A program made the position numbers and the translations under genes. From Bursaphelenchus xylophilus (Eukaryota; Nematoda; Chromadorea; Rhabditida; Aphelenchoididae), in NCBI GenBank assembly GCA_904066235.2, contig CAJFCV020000003.1, forward strand, positions 9,548,001 through 9,612,000: DNA of 64,000 bases. The letters run 5' to 3'. A model generated the notes under the pieces. The model was not told where the DNA came from. It worked only from the letters and a program-made list of their open reading frames with translations, and ran no database searches. Below are positions 8,701-19,453 of the stretch, in pieces. The number at the start of each line of letters is the position of its first letter. Position 1 is the stretch's first letter.

Positions 8701-10398
8701 TCGCACAGTGCAACCGCCAAAAAGTTGATCTCGCACAGTGCATGTCGCCGGACTGATTTTTGGCGTTTGCACTGTGCGAACACAAAAGTTCACTTTGCAC
8801 TGTGCAATTTAGAGCAAACGAAAAAAAATCAGCCCGACGACTTTCCGGGAGGACTAGTAAAAACCTAAACCAAAAAAAAATCAACCTACCTTGATCAAAT
8901 CCGCCGTCAAATAGTGCAAATGGCGATTCTTGACACGTTGAGCCGCACAGATGTAGTACAACTCCATGGGATGGAAGGAACTCTCCTTTCCACGCGCTCC
9001 GACCTCAATCAATGGCAGCTGAGGATACTGCAACGTGATTCCATACTGGTTCTTGTAGTAGTCCTGAACCGAAACCAACGAGTTGTCGGGCATTGTGAAG
9101 CATTTCTCGGCGGCACTCTCCCTTATGACACATTTGATCTGAAGCGGCCAGGCGAGGTTGCAGTGCTTGCCTTCCATCACAAGACCGGTGAGCATGTCGT
9201 TGAGGCCGTCCATGTAACCAAACGGATTATCGACAATATCTGGCCAAGCTGAGAGCACCTTGTCGATGATGCACATCTTGACGTAGAACGGGCTCTTCTT
9301 GGCTGAAAAAAACAAAAAATTATATTCTCCATGAGTAAAAAGGAGATCTCAAACCTCTCATAATTCCATGCTATCCTCTTCCAACCCGCATAAAATCATT
9401 GCCAAACCAAAACTCACCCTTCAAAACGGCTCCCAAGACTGGTTTTCCGTTAGCGCTCACAAATTTGCAGGTCTTGTGGCCCCCAATTCCAACCTCACTT
9501 TGCGCCGGAAGTGATAGATCTTTAGCGTCAAATCCATACTTTCGGGGCTCGAAAAGATAAGCAGTCTGCGGAGCGGAGAACGCATGATCCAACGACTTCA
9601 TAAAGCCTTGACTCGTCAGTGCATCCAACGACAAAATCATGGCCTGAACATAGGGGTCGTTGGCATCGCTCAGGTTGGAGAACCGACGTAATGTCTCAAT
9701 CGTAACCTTGGCCGACTTGTAGGGACGTCTCATAGGCTTGAAGTCGTCTTCAGCTTCAATTTCGAGAATTGTGACGTCCTGAAAAAATCGTGGGATTTAT
9801 TTTGTTGATCCAAGAACATAATTCTTACCTAAAAACCAAAAAAAAACCAAAAATGAAACTTACACCATCTCTGATTTCCAATTGTTGTCCAAAAGCATAC
9901 AAATTATTCTTTCCATCGTAAGCGACTTTCTTCGGGTCCAGGAACACATCATGGTTGGTGGCCACAACGTGCTGAACAACATCGTAAGCCATCCTCATCA
10001 AATTGCGAGCATCGACTCTAAAAATGGAAGAAAATTGAAGAAGACGGCATTTTCATGAAAAACCAATCAACTTCCCAAGCAACTTACTCGTGTTTACGAT
10101 CCGCGGTAATGTCGAACCACCTCTGATCCACACAAGACTTCGGCTTGACGCCAACTTCCACCTTGATCTTATAGTAGAAGACCTTGATCCCGTCGGGTAC
10201 TCTGACGGGATACACGTTCGTCCACACGCTGTCTTGATTGCCCAGGGTTCCGGGCGCCACCGTCGGAGCAACCGCATCCTTCTTCTTGAGTCCTTTCTTC
10301 AGCAGGGCCTTCTCATTGTGCGCCATGAGCTGGTTCACGTCCATGCGGCCGAGACGGGCCGCAAGCTGCTCAATGGTCGCCGACTGTTTATTAGCCAT
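5774..10398 (-). CDS. Argonaute (WAGO-like), predicted slicer-inactive
   Basis: Nine exons on the minus strand: 10398-10088, 10017-9864, 9778-9418, 9302-8890, 8422-8300, 8233-7879, 7805-7300, 6498-6068 and 5888-5774. They give 922 aa with every phase matching. ATG 10398 follows a TTTCAG by two bases, suggesting a trans-splice site. The order is an N-terminal domain, a PAZ-region exon (residues about 276-413, SPFYVKMCIIDKV to LHYLTADLIK), MID (DTIKQWEQ...ITQNV...NKFNVKLGGLNY, residues about 573-627) and PIWI. The MID keeps the Lys/Gln/Lys 5'-phosphate pocket pattern. The PIWI catalytic positions are replaced: VGITLGRP (Thr646) where Asp is expected, FRYGVNEG (Tyr732) where RDG is expected, and VPKYTIL (Lys824) where PxHY is expected. 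This implies small-RNA binding without slicing, as in nematode WAGOs. Introns 4 and 7 carry palindromic elements. Confidence 0.92.
6527..7229. mobile_element. Palindromic element 'family I', copy 2, interrupted (intron 7 of Argonaute)
   Basis: The ends AGGAAAGTACTTCTATGGGG and GAGGTACTTTCCT and the inner arms match copy 1 at 4061-4526. These include TTAGCTGCCTAATTTTGG, the TCAGAACTTTTCTCG segment and their complements. The right arm is split at its TGATATATGAC site by a second element (6942-7183). Confidence 0.85.
6942..7183. mobile_element. CTAG/GCACTGTGC-superfamily element nested in family I
   Basis: The terminal repeats are TTAGCATTTTCATAAAGTGC (continuing ATGGACTT) and the exact complement AAGTCCATGCACTTTATGAA plus AATGCTAA. 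The interior carries TTTTGCACTGTGCATA, TTTTGCACGGTGCAA, TTGCACTGTGCAG and TTGCACAGTGCGG. It is flanked by TA on both sides. Removing it restores the GATATATGAC of the uninterrupted family I copy. Confidence 0.85.
8423..8858. mobile_element. Tandemly amplified CTAG/GCACTGTGC element (intron 4 of Argonaute)
   Basis: The segment GTTCACTTTGCACTGTGCAA recurs at about 8451, 8620 and 8788, a period of 168-169 bp. Each unit holds TTTGCACCGTGCAATAGGCT, CGTCGCTCGCACCCTGAC or a one-base variant, and GTCGCCGGACT. The outer end reads CGACTTTCCGGGAGGACTAG followed by TA. The exon-side end is truncated against the exon 5 splice acceptor (AG at 8423-8424 on the minus strand). Confidence 0.8.
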
Positions 10399-10752
10399 TA
10401 CTGAAACAAAAAAGGAGCGTAATATTGCGCAAATTTGATATAAACACGGCAAAAATGGCCAGCATAACATTGCACTGTGCAAAAAACTCGAGAAAAGCGG
10501 GAAATTCAGAAGACAACGATGATGAAGCTAAACTTTTGCCGAAGGCTTAGCAGTTCGGGCGAAAAATTGCAAACGACAGATCAAATCCATAATTTCGTCA
10601 TACAGACGGATATTCTGGACACTTTGAAATATTTGATCGTAGAAAATAGACGGCGCAGTTTTCAAGCACGGGCGCAGCTAGCCGCATAAAAATAAATAAA
10701 AGATTTTTCTGATCTTGTAGTCAATGTTTATAAGCCCGATTTCAATGGTAAA
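10399..10752. promoter_or_regulatory. Shared divergent promoter region, Argonaute and Vps39-like genes
   Basis: About 354 bp separate the two start codons, so both promoters must lie here unless upstream non-coding exons or outrons extend further. A solo TTGCACTGTGCAA motif, the core of the palindromic element superfamily, lies at about 10470-10481 in this interval. I cannot point to a specific transcription-factor site. Confidence 0.45.
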
Positions 10753-13700
10753 ATGCACTTGTTCGAGCCCCGAATTGTCGCAAATTTTGGCCAAAAATCG
10801 ACGGATGATCCGGTGGGCATGTCTAAAATAATATTAATTTTGAAAGGTCATTTCCTTCACTGGAACAAAAGATAAAGTAATATTCGGGACTCATAAAGGC
10901 AAATTGATCCGTTGTCGAATGGAAGCAGATCAGCTTGTTTACGATAAAAGCGTTATGCTTTCAAGTGTAAGTTTACATCTGAAAAAATTTAATCTTAATT
11001 GAAGTTTAGCAAAACGCCATACAGCAACTATCGTATGTCCCGCACAACGACTTGTTGATGGCCGTAGTGGCTGACGGAATTGTTCACATAACAGAATCAA
11101 CTCTGACTGTAAGTTTTTTTCCCAATATTTTTTATGTTTTTAGTTGTTAGCGACAACTGGAGCGGGTTCTGTTCTTTCAATGGCCGTGAATGCTGATTCT
11201 ATTGGTCAGACCGCCGCCGAAGGGGTTTTATTTGCCGTGGCGACTAACAAAAAGAGCATTCTCATTTGCAAACGAACGCAGGAGGACAAAGAAGTTACAG
11301 TGGACGTGTTGGAGAAGATAAATGTTTCTGGAGAAGTTTCGTTGTTGAGTTTCAGTGCGAATTCCATCTGCTATGTGATGGATTCGAGGTATTTTGTTGT
11401 CTCGTTGAGAGGTGGAGCGAGAGAACATCATGAACTGATAGCTACAGAGGATAAAGCGATAATTGAAGCAATCAGAAGGGTGAGCTGGTCGAAAAAAATT
11501 ATTTTTGTTTCTAATTTTTAGGATGAATACTGTATAAGTGCCGATGATGGTCTCTTAGTCTTTGTCGACTCAAAAGGAGTCTCAAATCGGCCACCCATAT
11601 CGACAAATATTAATGTTCTTCAAGTCTGTTTTATTGATCCACTCTTATATGTGGTTGGACACAATCATCTCCTCATTTACAAGTATGTTTTCTACTCTGT
11701 TTTTGATGTTATTTTTTAGTTTAAATGATGAAACCTTCAAAGTTTCGATTTCTATTCCGAATTTATCGCATGTCACTTCCACTGAGCATGGAGTATATCT
11801 TTTGACCGATGAAAAGGTGGTGATGAAGCTGGATCTTGCGGATTATGAAGGTTATGTGAGTTTACCAAACATCTTCAATTGTGAATTTGTATTTTAGATC
11901 CAAAAGTTGTACGAAGAGGATCCGAAAAAAGGCCTTGAAGCCTTGGAAAAGCTGAAATCAGCGTTGTGTCATAATTCGAAAGTTCAAAATGTGAGTTTTT
12001 TATTATTATTTTTTGATTTTTAGTTTATCCAAACATTCCTCGAGAAAATGGCTGTGAAATACATTGAGGAAGGAGACCAAGACGAAGGCCTCAGATTATT
12101 TATCGAGTCGGACGCAGATCCAATCGTAATCTTGTCAAGAATCCGAAAATTGAACACGCAAGCTGCGCAGGAGATGATATTCAAAGAAATTGAGCTCGCG
12201 GATGATAAGATTATGGAGTTTTTGGAGGCATCGCTACTTAAATCGGAAGAAAATGAAACGAAAAATGAAATTATGTCGTATCTGATCAGATTGGAACTCC
12301 TCATGGATAAAATAAATTTGGATCACCTCAACGAAAGCTTGTTATTCGATGACGAGCTTAGGGAATGGATCCTGGAGAATGGATATCACTCGTTGGCGGC
12401 CGAGATTTGTTTTGAGAATGGGCTGAAACATGAGGGATTGGAAATTTGGAAGGAGTTTGCGGAGAAAAATGATGGAAAAAAGGTGGATTTCGATGGATTA
12501 ATGTTCCGATTGGGAACAATGTAAGTTTGTTTTGGTAGGGAATTTTATTGAGAGTAAATAATGAAGATTTTACAGTCAAAATAGCACGTTTTTTAATCTT
12601 ATTTTACCTTTTTTTTGAAAAATGATGATTTTTTGTGTTTTTGCAACTTTTTTTCTACCATGGCAATTGAATCTGGTCTTAACTCAACGAGTCAACTCTA
12701 ATTTGACATTTTAAGACCTAAAGACGGCAATAATTCCATTATCACTCACTTTGATGACCTTATTTTAGGTTGGATGAGCCCTGTCTAATCCAAAAAACCC
12801 TGCAGTGGCTGGCCCCGAAATCCCCGGAAAACGCGATGGAAATTATAAATCAGCTGCCAAACTTGGATTTCGAATGGATTTTATCCAATTTCAACACACA
12901 TAGCAAGAGATTTGTCATCGATTATTTCTCCCGAAATCTTTTGGGTAAAGATGTGGTATGTTGATGCCGTTTTCACAAATTTTTTTTGTTATAGTCGCAT
13001 GATGTCTTGATCGAAGTCATAAGAATCTACTCGAAATTGATTGAAGAAGATTTGTTGGACCAGAATCTAAGGAGAGACTTTAGAAATCTCATCTTTAATA
13101 TCAATTATTCGGAGGAAATTGCGGAAATTTTGAAGAAAAATGAGTGTTTGAAGTTTGAAAATGCCGTCTTCTCATCAAAAGTAAGTGTAAACTGCGATAT
13201 GGTGAAGCACGCTATGTATGGTATCAATATTGTACATGAAATTTTCAGCTGGAAAATGTGGTAGAGAGACTGAGTTCGTTATTGGAAGAGGATCTGGATC
13301 TTGCTGAAGCTTTATTCCTTCGATTTTGCGATCAAAAGCCGGAGATTGTCTACATTATTGCACCGTTTTATCTGAAGGAAGAAAAGTAAGTGGTAAAATA
13401 CAAATATGGCTACTGTTTTACCCAAATTATGCGTCTGTAGAGTGATCATAATGCTGTAATATGAAGTTGGGACAAGTATTTTATCGGTGGAGCCTTTCTG
13501 ACCAATCTGACATATTAGGCAGGCAACCAAATTTTCTTACAAACTCGTTATACGGTATTTTTTTCTGAACTTCCGATGTATTTGACCATCTTCATCTTCA
13601 TATGGTCGGTATAGTGAACTTGTAAATTTTAGTCCCTGTTTCTGCTGTAAAGGATTCAGTATAGATTTATAATTAGGATGGAAACAAAAATTTATACGGT

Positions 13701-14363
13701 CATAATATACTGACCTTCCAGATGAAGCACTGTGCATGTCGCTGTTTTCAGTCCGGCGACTTTCCGGAGGGGTTTTTTTTTAAAAATGCGCTACTCAGAA
13801 ACGACCGGTATCTTTAGAGGAAATTCAGCGACTTTCCGGAGGGCTAAGTAAATATTATAGTTTGGGAAAATTTTTGGTTAGTTCGTGACATGAATTTTCT
13901 GCAAAGTCGGAGCTGGAAATCCCGCATACTTGTATCTTTAAAAAATTTGTTCAATATTAGTGCCAAGTAGATCGAAATATAATACCTTCTAGCCTCTCTT
14001 CTAACCTTGTTTTCCAGAGATCCCACCTTCCAAAACCGATTCCTCCACCTTCTTTCGCAGACTCGCCCCTTCAGAGGAGTCGAAAAATTATTTCCCAAAC
14101 TCTCTTCGGCATCCCCGGCTGAACTCCTTACAGTGATCCACAATTCCATCGAACGGGTAGAATCTGACCTCCAAACATTGAAGATCAGAGAAGCACTGAA
14201 TGAATGTGTAATATCAACAACAGCTCACACAAAGAAGGAAAAGAAGGGATTCTGGACGAAAGAGGGGGATCGTTGTGACATTTGTAGAGAAAGCTTGGAT
14301 CAAGAGAACATATCGTTCCTTAGGGATGTTGCTGTCCATACGAAATGTGTTAGAAGGGTGTGA
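10753..14363 (+). CDS. vps-39: Vps39/TGFBRAP1-family HOPS/CORVET tethering subunit
   Basis: Exons: 10753-10812, 10847-10966 (this first junction is uncertain), 11010-11108, 11144-11479, 11522-11682, 11720-11855, 11898-11990, 12024-12520, 12769-12955, 12995-13180, 13249-13385 and 14018-14363. Total 785 aa, all phases consistent. The N-terminal half is a CNH-type beta-propeller (VIFGTHKGKLI, IQQLSYVPHNDLL, ADGIVHI, LLVFVDSKG). The middle is helical repeat (IQTFLEKMAVKYIEEGDQDE, LDLAEALFLRF). The C-terminus (LNECV...GDRCDICRESLDQ...VHTKC) is the CxxC...HxxC zinc-binding motif of the Vps39 C-terminal domain. The MHLFEP start resembles Vps39 N-termini. Such proteins tether late endosomes and vacuoles or lysosomes together with Rab GTPases. 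The paralogue TGFBRAP1/Vps3 cannot be excluded, so the symbol is tentative. A poly(A) signal AATAAA is at 14463. Confidence 0.8.
13722..13846. repeat. Fragments of CTAG/GCACTGTGC element (type A) in Vps39-like intron
   Basis: GCACTGTGCATGTCGCTG is followed by CAGTCCGGCGACTTTCCGGA. A second end fragment, TTCAGCGACTTTCCGGAGGG, lies 60 bp on. Both are right-end pieces of the type A element, inside the last intron (13386-14017), which is over 600 bp while most introns of this gene are under 70 bp. Confidence 0.65.
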
Positions 14364-14462
14364 AATTTGAGATTTTTTGAGAGTTAAGGGGATTTTGTTG
14401 GATAATCTGTGATTTTTGTTATTTATTTATGGATTTTACAGACTTTTATGGTTATTTATGAC

Positions 14463-14468
14463 AATAAA
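14463..14468 (+). promoter_or_regulatory. Poly(A) signal of the Vps39-like gene
   Basis: AATAAA lies 100 bp after the stop codon in AT-rich 3' flank. Confidence 0.55.
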
Positions 14469-14639
14469 ATAATTTATGAAGGAGATGTTGTAATTCAAAG
14501 GGGATAATTATCAAGATCTTTGGGTAAAAATTGAAAAAAAAAATTAATTTTTTTTTCAATTTTCTAAGATCATAAGATCATGTTGAGAAATATTTTTTTT
14601 TTACAACCATAACCATTTATTTTCTTTATTTTACCCCCA

Positions 14640-14745
14640 TAGCCGACCTTATTTCACCCTGTAAAGCTCCAGGTGTTGATGGCTTAACCCCAATCCATCA
14701 AGTGAATTGTTTATTGGCGAATAAAACACAATGAAACGCATAAAA
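14640..14745 (+). pseudogene. Non-LTR retrotransposon reverse-transcriptase relic
   Basis: One frame reads IADLISPCKAPGVDGLTPIH and continues about a dozen residues to a stop. The KAPGxDGLTP block is the conserved early reverse-transcriptase motif of LINE-type elements. No further RT motif (such as YADD) is in frame nearby, so only a short decayed fragment remains. Confidence 0.45.
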
Positions 14746-17700
14746 AGAGGGCCTGGAATGCGTCATAAGTCAAACAACTGTTCAGCAATACGACTTTGAT
14801 AATGATAGAGTGATAGAAAAGACCTAAAAAGCCGTTTTGCATTATATTTTATATCAATTTTATTAAAAACAACATATTTTGATGATTTTTTGGAAGAATT
14901 TTGTGATTACAATTAAAATTACAGTAAATTGTGAAGTAAAAAACTTATATTTTTGCTTGTTATGATAATGCTTGCTGTTTGAGAGCGTTTTGAGCCTAAA
15001 TCGACCAATTTTTTTCCCCCGAAAACAAGATTTTGTTGGGTAAAATCAAATTTTTTACTGCCCCAGAATCCCTCCCGGAGTTTTCATCTGCGATGGGGGT
15101 GGATTTAGAACTTTCACCTCTCGCTTCCTTGATCTGTTTGACTTCCCTCCTCAAAACGCCCTCGAATCCCCCCAATTCTTTTATAGAACGAACAGCTGTT
15201 GTGGAAAAACGGAAAACCTGTCATACGTTTTATTCATGCATTTATTAAGATTACCCGTTTTATGGATCGACTTTTTCTTGTTTGCCACAATTTTGGGTGC
15301 AGAGGGAGGTATTTCGTAATTGTCATCGTAAAAATATTAAAAAATTGAGATTTTTTGGTTGAAAAGTTTAAGAAATCAAAAAAAATGTAAAGAAATGTGA
15401 TGAAATTTGGGCCAAAGTAAAAGAAAATTTTCGAAAAATAACCCATATGAAAAAATTGTGGCTTTATTTTTTGGAATTTAGGCAAAAATTCTGCAACTTT
15501 ACAGTTAGTATATCTTTACAGATTTCATTCGCTGTGGAGCCTCAAAAAAGCTAGCCAATTCAATTTTCTGGCTGGCCAAACGGCAAAAATTTTTAAAAAT
15601 GCTTGCAATTTGAAGTTATGAGCTACTAACTAAAACAATTTTGCAATACGACTAGGAAAATTCGATCTTTGCCCGATCTGTCTCAAATGAAGAGTAACCG
15701 AAAATTCGCAAATTTTTTGCGCTTTTCAAGGCTAAAAATCGGTGTCTTTTCAAAATTTAGAGAACATCGTTTCCAAAAAGCATTAATTTTCTCTTCGCTA
15801 AATTTGAAATTGAGTTGTCAAAGATTATTTTTTTTGCCTGGTTTTCTTGCATAGCTTCATGTTTCCAAAGATCGTTGAATGGCTGCGTTTGTAAATTATC
15901 ACCCCATATTTTGAAGACTTGATTTGCGATGTAGACAGAGCATGTGTGTAAGATTTGAAGGAAATCTGAACACCTTCCTTTTTTAGGGGCTTTTTGATGA
16001 CAAAAGTCATCAAAAATTGAAAATTTATTGTAAAATACGGATAAAAGGTTGGGACAGTGTGTTTTTGAGCAACTGAAATTTTGAAAAAAAAGATTCTTAG
16101 CGGATACTGTAACAAAAAAAATCTCTGGATTTTACTTTGTTTTTGTTTTTTTCCTTTCTTTTTACCACCCTTTAACTCTTTCCGCATGCTCTCCAATTTC
16201 AAATCCGCATGCCACGCGAACCGAAGATCATTAATTTAGGCTTTCGTTTTTCCATTTATTCTCCCCTCGATCGAGCCGAAATGGACGCGATGGCCAGAGC
16301 TTTTCGTCCTTCACCCCTCGCGCAAGTGGGTTAAAATTGGAATTAGTTTGGAGGGAAGGGAATGGTTCCGGTCTTGGGAGAACCCCTGCGCGTCGAGAAA
16401 ACTTTTGTTTTACCATTCACTTTACGAGGGTTTATTGACAGCTCGGGTTTGTTTTCTTACGAGTTTGGCGAATTTTCGGTAGGAATTTAGAGTTCTGAGG
16501 TAAATTGAGGAGATTTCTTGTGGTTTGGAGGGTAAATTTGCAATTTATTCTAAAATTTTCGAAGAAATTCTTGAGATATTAGCAGAAATCATGACGATTT
16601 TTTGATCAGAAATTAGAAAAAATTATAGTAGAATTTTTTGAAGTTAAATTTTTTTGACTTGCTAAAATTTTCACAAAAGATTGCTTTTTCTAAGCAGCTC
16701 AGAACGATCACTAGGTATTTTTTTCTCTATCCGTTCTCTTCAATTCCCATAATCCCATGTGCAAGTTGAATATCCCGGCTTTGGGGCAAAGGGATGACTA
16801 AAATTTTGAAAGATTGAGATGTCATCCTTACATAGTCCATTTTGCCAGAGTTTGAAAAAAATTGGCGCGGGATTTTTTCCACTACCTCTTAAAATCTAAT
16901 TCGAATTTTTCCTTTTTTTAACAGCGAATTTTTGCAGAATTTTAATTTTTTCTATAAAATTAAGTCCCTCTATACCGCTCAGAGGTCTCGATAGTAAATT
17001 TCAATCCAAAATGAACCTCTGTGGAGTGAAAGCTATCTATAACGAATTATTTTTTGGTCACCTCCGATTACATTGTGCAAGGTTTTCTATCGTACGTTTT
17101 CTTTAAATTTTTGCGCTCCTCTTGCTCTTTGGTCTCTCTCATTTTACCGCTGGCGCAAGGTATAAAATCCAAACCTTTAGAAACAAAGAAGACATTTCTT
17201 TTTTCCTCCTCATCTCTTATTTTTTACCGAACTCGATCTTTAAAAAGTGGTATAGCCGAAAAGTCACGGGATTGGGGTCGATCCGTACCGGGTACGTCGG
17301 CCTTTCCTCTCCTCATTCCAGCGGTTTTATCTGATCTCGGCTGGCCGAAAGAGCCCTGACGTTCTCAATGACAAAACAATAACAATGCGAAAGAGACTTT
17401 TGACAAGATCATATGAGTCAAAGTTGTTGAAGAAAGTAGCCGTCTTAAAAAAAGGGTATATTTACACAGTAAATATTGTTTATGTTGTACATACAAAGTA
17501 ATGATGACATTGAATTTGAGATCAAAATTGGCTTGCTAAAGAAATTTTAGAAATTTTTGGATGACGCGGCATTTTTTAGCTCGCGGTTTGCAGAAAACGC
17601 CTACATTTTAGGCCAAGAATTTCGCTTTTTTCCAAATTTCCGGGGTTAAAAAAGATTAGATACAATTTTTTTGATTCTTTTCATAAAAAAAAAAAAAAAA

Positions 17701-17811
17701 AATAAAAATAAAAAAAAATTTTGTAATAATTTAATTCCTTCAAAAATAAAATTGACAGAGAAATCGTGAAAGAATGTTTTGCTTCTCTCTCCGTCTCTCT
17801 TCATTTCCCAT
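14746..17811. other. Intergenic, far upstream of Neuralized-like gene
   Basis: AT-rich spacer with no supported gene. Two GC-richer islands (about 16200-16420 and 17240-17360) could be regulatory or untranslated exons, but no reading frame or motif supports a call. Confidence 0.4.
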
Positions 17812-17814
17812 ACG

Positions 17815-18003
17815 AGCCCGTTCGCAAAGTCGCTGAAGTGATTTTCGCGACATGCACTGTGCGAAAACAAAATTTCACTTTGCACTGTGCAGTTTCTTGC
17901 TTTTTGCACCGTGCAATAAGATTTTTGGGCTGTCGCTCGCACCCTGAATTTTTCCGCACAGTGCAGGTCGCCGAAATCACTCCAGCGACTTTACGAACGG
18001 ACT
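17815..18003. mobile_element. CTAG/GCACTGTGC palindromic element (diverged type A)
   Basis: The arms CCCGTTCGCAAAGTCGCTGA and CAGCGACTTTACGAACGGAC pair. GTGATTTTCGCGACATGCAC pairs with GTGCAGGTCGCCGAAATCAC. Between them are TTTGCACTGTGCAG and TTTGCACCGTGCAA. The terminal CTAG is lost, so this copy is older or belongs to a sister subfamily. Confidence 0.75.
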
Positions 18004-19453
18004 TATAATCTCTCATCTGCAATGATCCTTAAATATTTTGACTGTACCTACAAGAAGCAAGCTAAAATACACAGGAATGAAAGTGTTTGCTAGATAGAGC
18101 ATGTATGCAAAATTTAAAACATACTTTGAAATTTTACCTGAGGGCAATTTTGAATTTTCGGGTTTTACCTCAAATTAAAAGGTACTTCATGATTTTCCAA
18201 ATTCTAACATTTTCTGGATTGCTTTAAAATAAAAATTTAAACTGTTTTACCGTATTTCATAACCTCCAATCCGTGCCAAGCCGCCGAAAAATAATTACAA
18301 CAGAAGATCATCGTTTTTTTTCGGGAAGTCAGGGTTGCTGTAAAGACCTTTAAACTCTCGATTCCCTTCCTTCTGTCTGTATTTTCTTTTCTCAATTGAC
18401 GTTTTAGAGTTTTTATTTGAAAATTAATATTTTTTTTTTGATTTTTTGGAAAAATCGGGAAATTCGTTAGGCAAAAAACATGTGAGAAGATCATATTTGT
18501 CATCAAAAGAATTGAGAGGCTTTCGAAGCTCTAAACCTAATAATTTTTAATGGTTTTGCACTGCCGCAGCAAGTGCAATGTCCGAACTTTAACTTTTCCC
18601 CAATTTCTTTGCACTGTGTGTAAAAAAACGTGTAATTGATGAGTGCACCGCTCAATAACCTCGTGCCAGAACCGTCTCGAGAGAGGAAGAGGAATGTCAA
18701 ATGATTTTTCAGCGAGCCGAGAGAAAGCGAACCCGCGGAGGGCAATGAGTTGATTGCGAAAAGGCCCATCCCCAGCTGATCCCCCTTCAGGCCGAACCAA
18801 GTCTTTGCTCCCCGCCTCACGTCAGGAGAAGAAATGGGTAATACACCCGCACGTTCAGGTCTCTTTTTCGTTTGTTTTTGTCCGTGAAGCAATGTCACGA
18901 GTCCGGAGTAATGTCATCATAGTTACATGTTGTGAATTTTACAGCTGTATACCGAAATATTGTTCTGAAAAGTAGTGTAAAAGTGCATAAAAACCTCTAA
19001 ATTTTACTTTGTAACCATTTTTCGGTGATTTTCCTTCAAAATCCAAAAAATCCGTCATAATTTCGTAAATTTCCAGAAAATCCGTCATAACGATATTTTT
19101 AGTCTCAAAATTTTCTGGAATTTTTACACGGCCCATCTAAAAGGGCATATTTTACAATGTTTCAACCAAGAAAACTACAAGTTTCAATCAGTCTCCCGAA
19201 AATTCCGTTGGTTTTTCTAAATTTGTTATCTAAAAAATTTTTTTCTGCAAACCGAACCCATATGGATTTTCCTCCCGAAAAATATACTTTATGTCAATTT
19301 CCAACCCCCTTCCCCGTCCACGAAGAGTAGAACAAAAAGTCTTTTTGGTATTTCGATTATTTTTGCCTCTCATTTTTAGTTGTTGATTTATGTGAAAGGA
19401 ATTCTTTTCCGAATCGATTCCCTATTCTAATATCCGGTCCGATTTCAGAGAGG
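18004..19453. promoter_or_regulatory. Upstream region of the Neuralized-like gene
   Basis: No protein-coding exon recognised. The segment 18640-18850 is GC-richer than its surroundings and contains a lone TTTGCACTGTGTG motif at about 18608. It is a candidate promoter or 5' untranslated exon. The first coding exon is preceded by GATTTCAG at 19441-19448, so either a cis acceptor from an untranslated exon or a trans-splice site lies there. Confidence 0.3.

Noticed and set aside
8383..8793. 136-codon minus-strand open frame in the Argonaute intron region
   Set aside because: It lies in the tandem GCACTGTGC repeat; the peptide is itself repetitive (CTVQ/TVRK blocks) and overlaps phase-verified Argonaute exon 5.
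8451..8860. CRISPR-like array
   Set aside because: The repeat unit is 168-169 bp with internal palindromes and no short repeat/spacer structure, and the host is eukaryotic.
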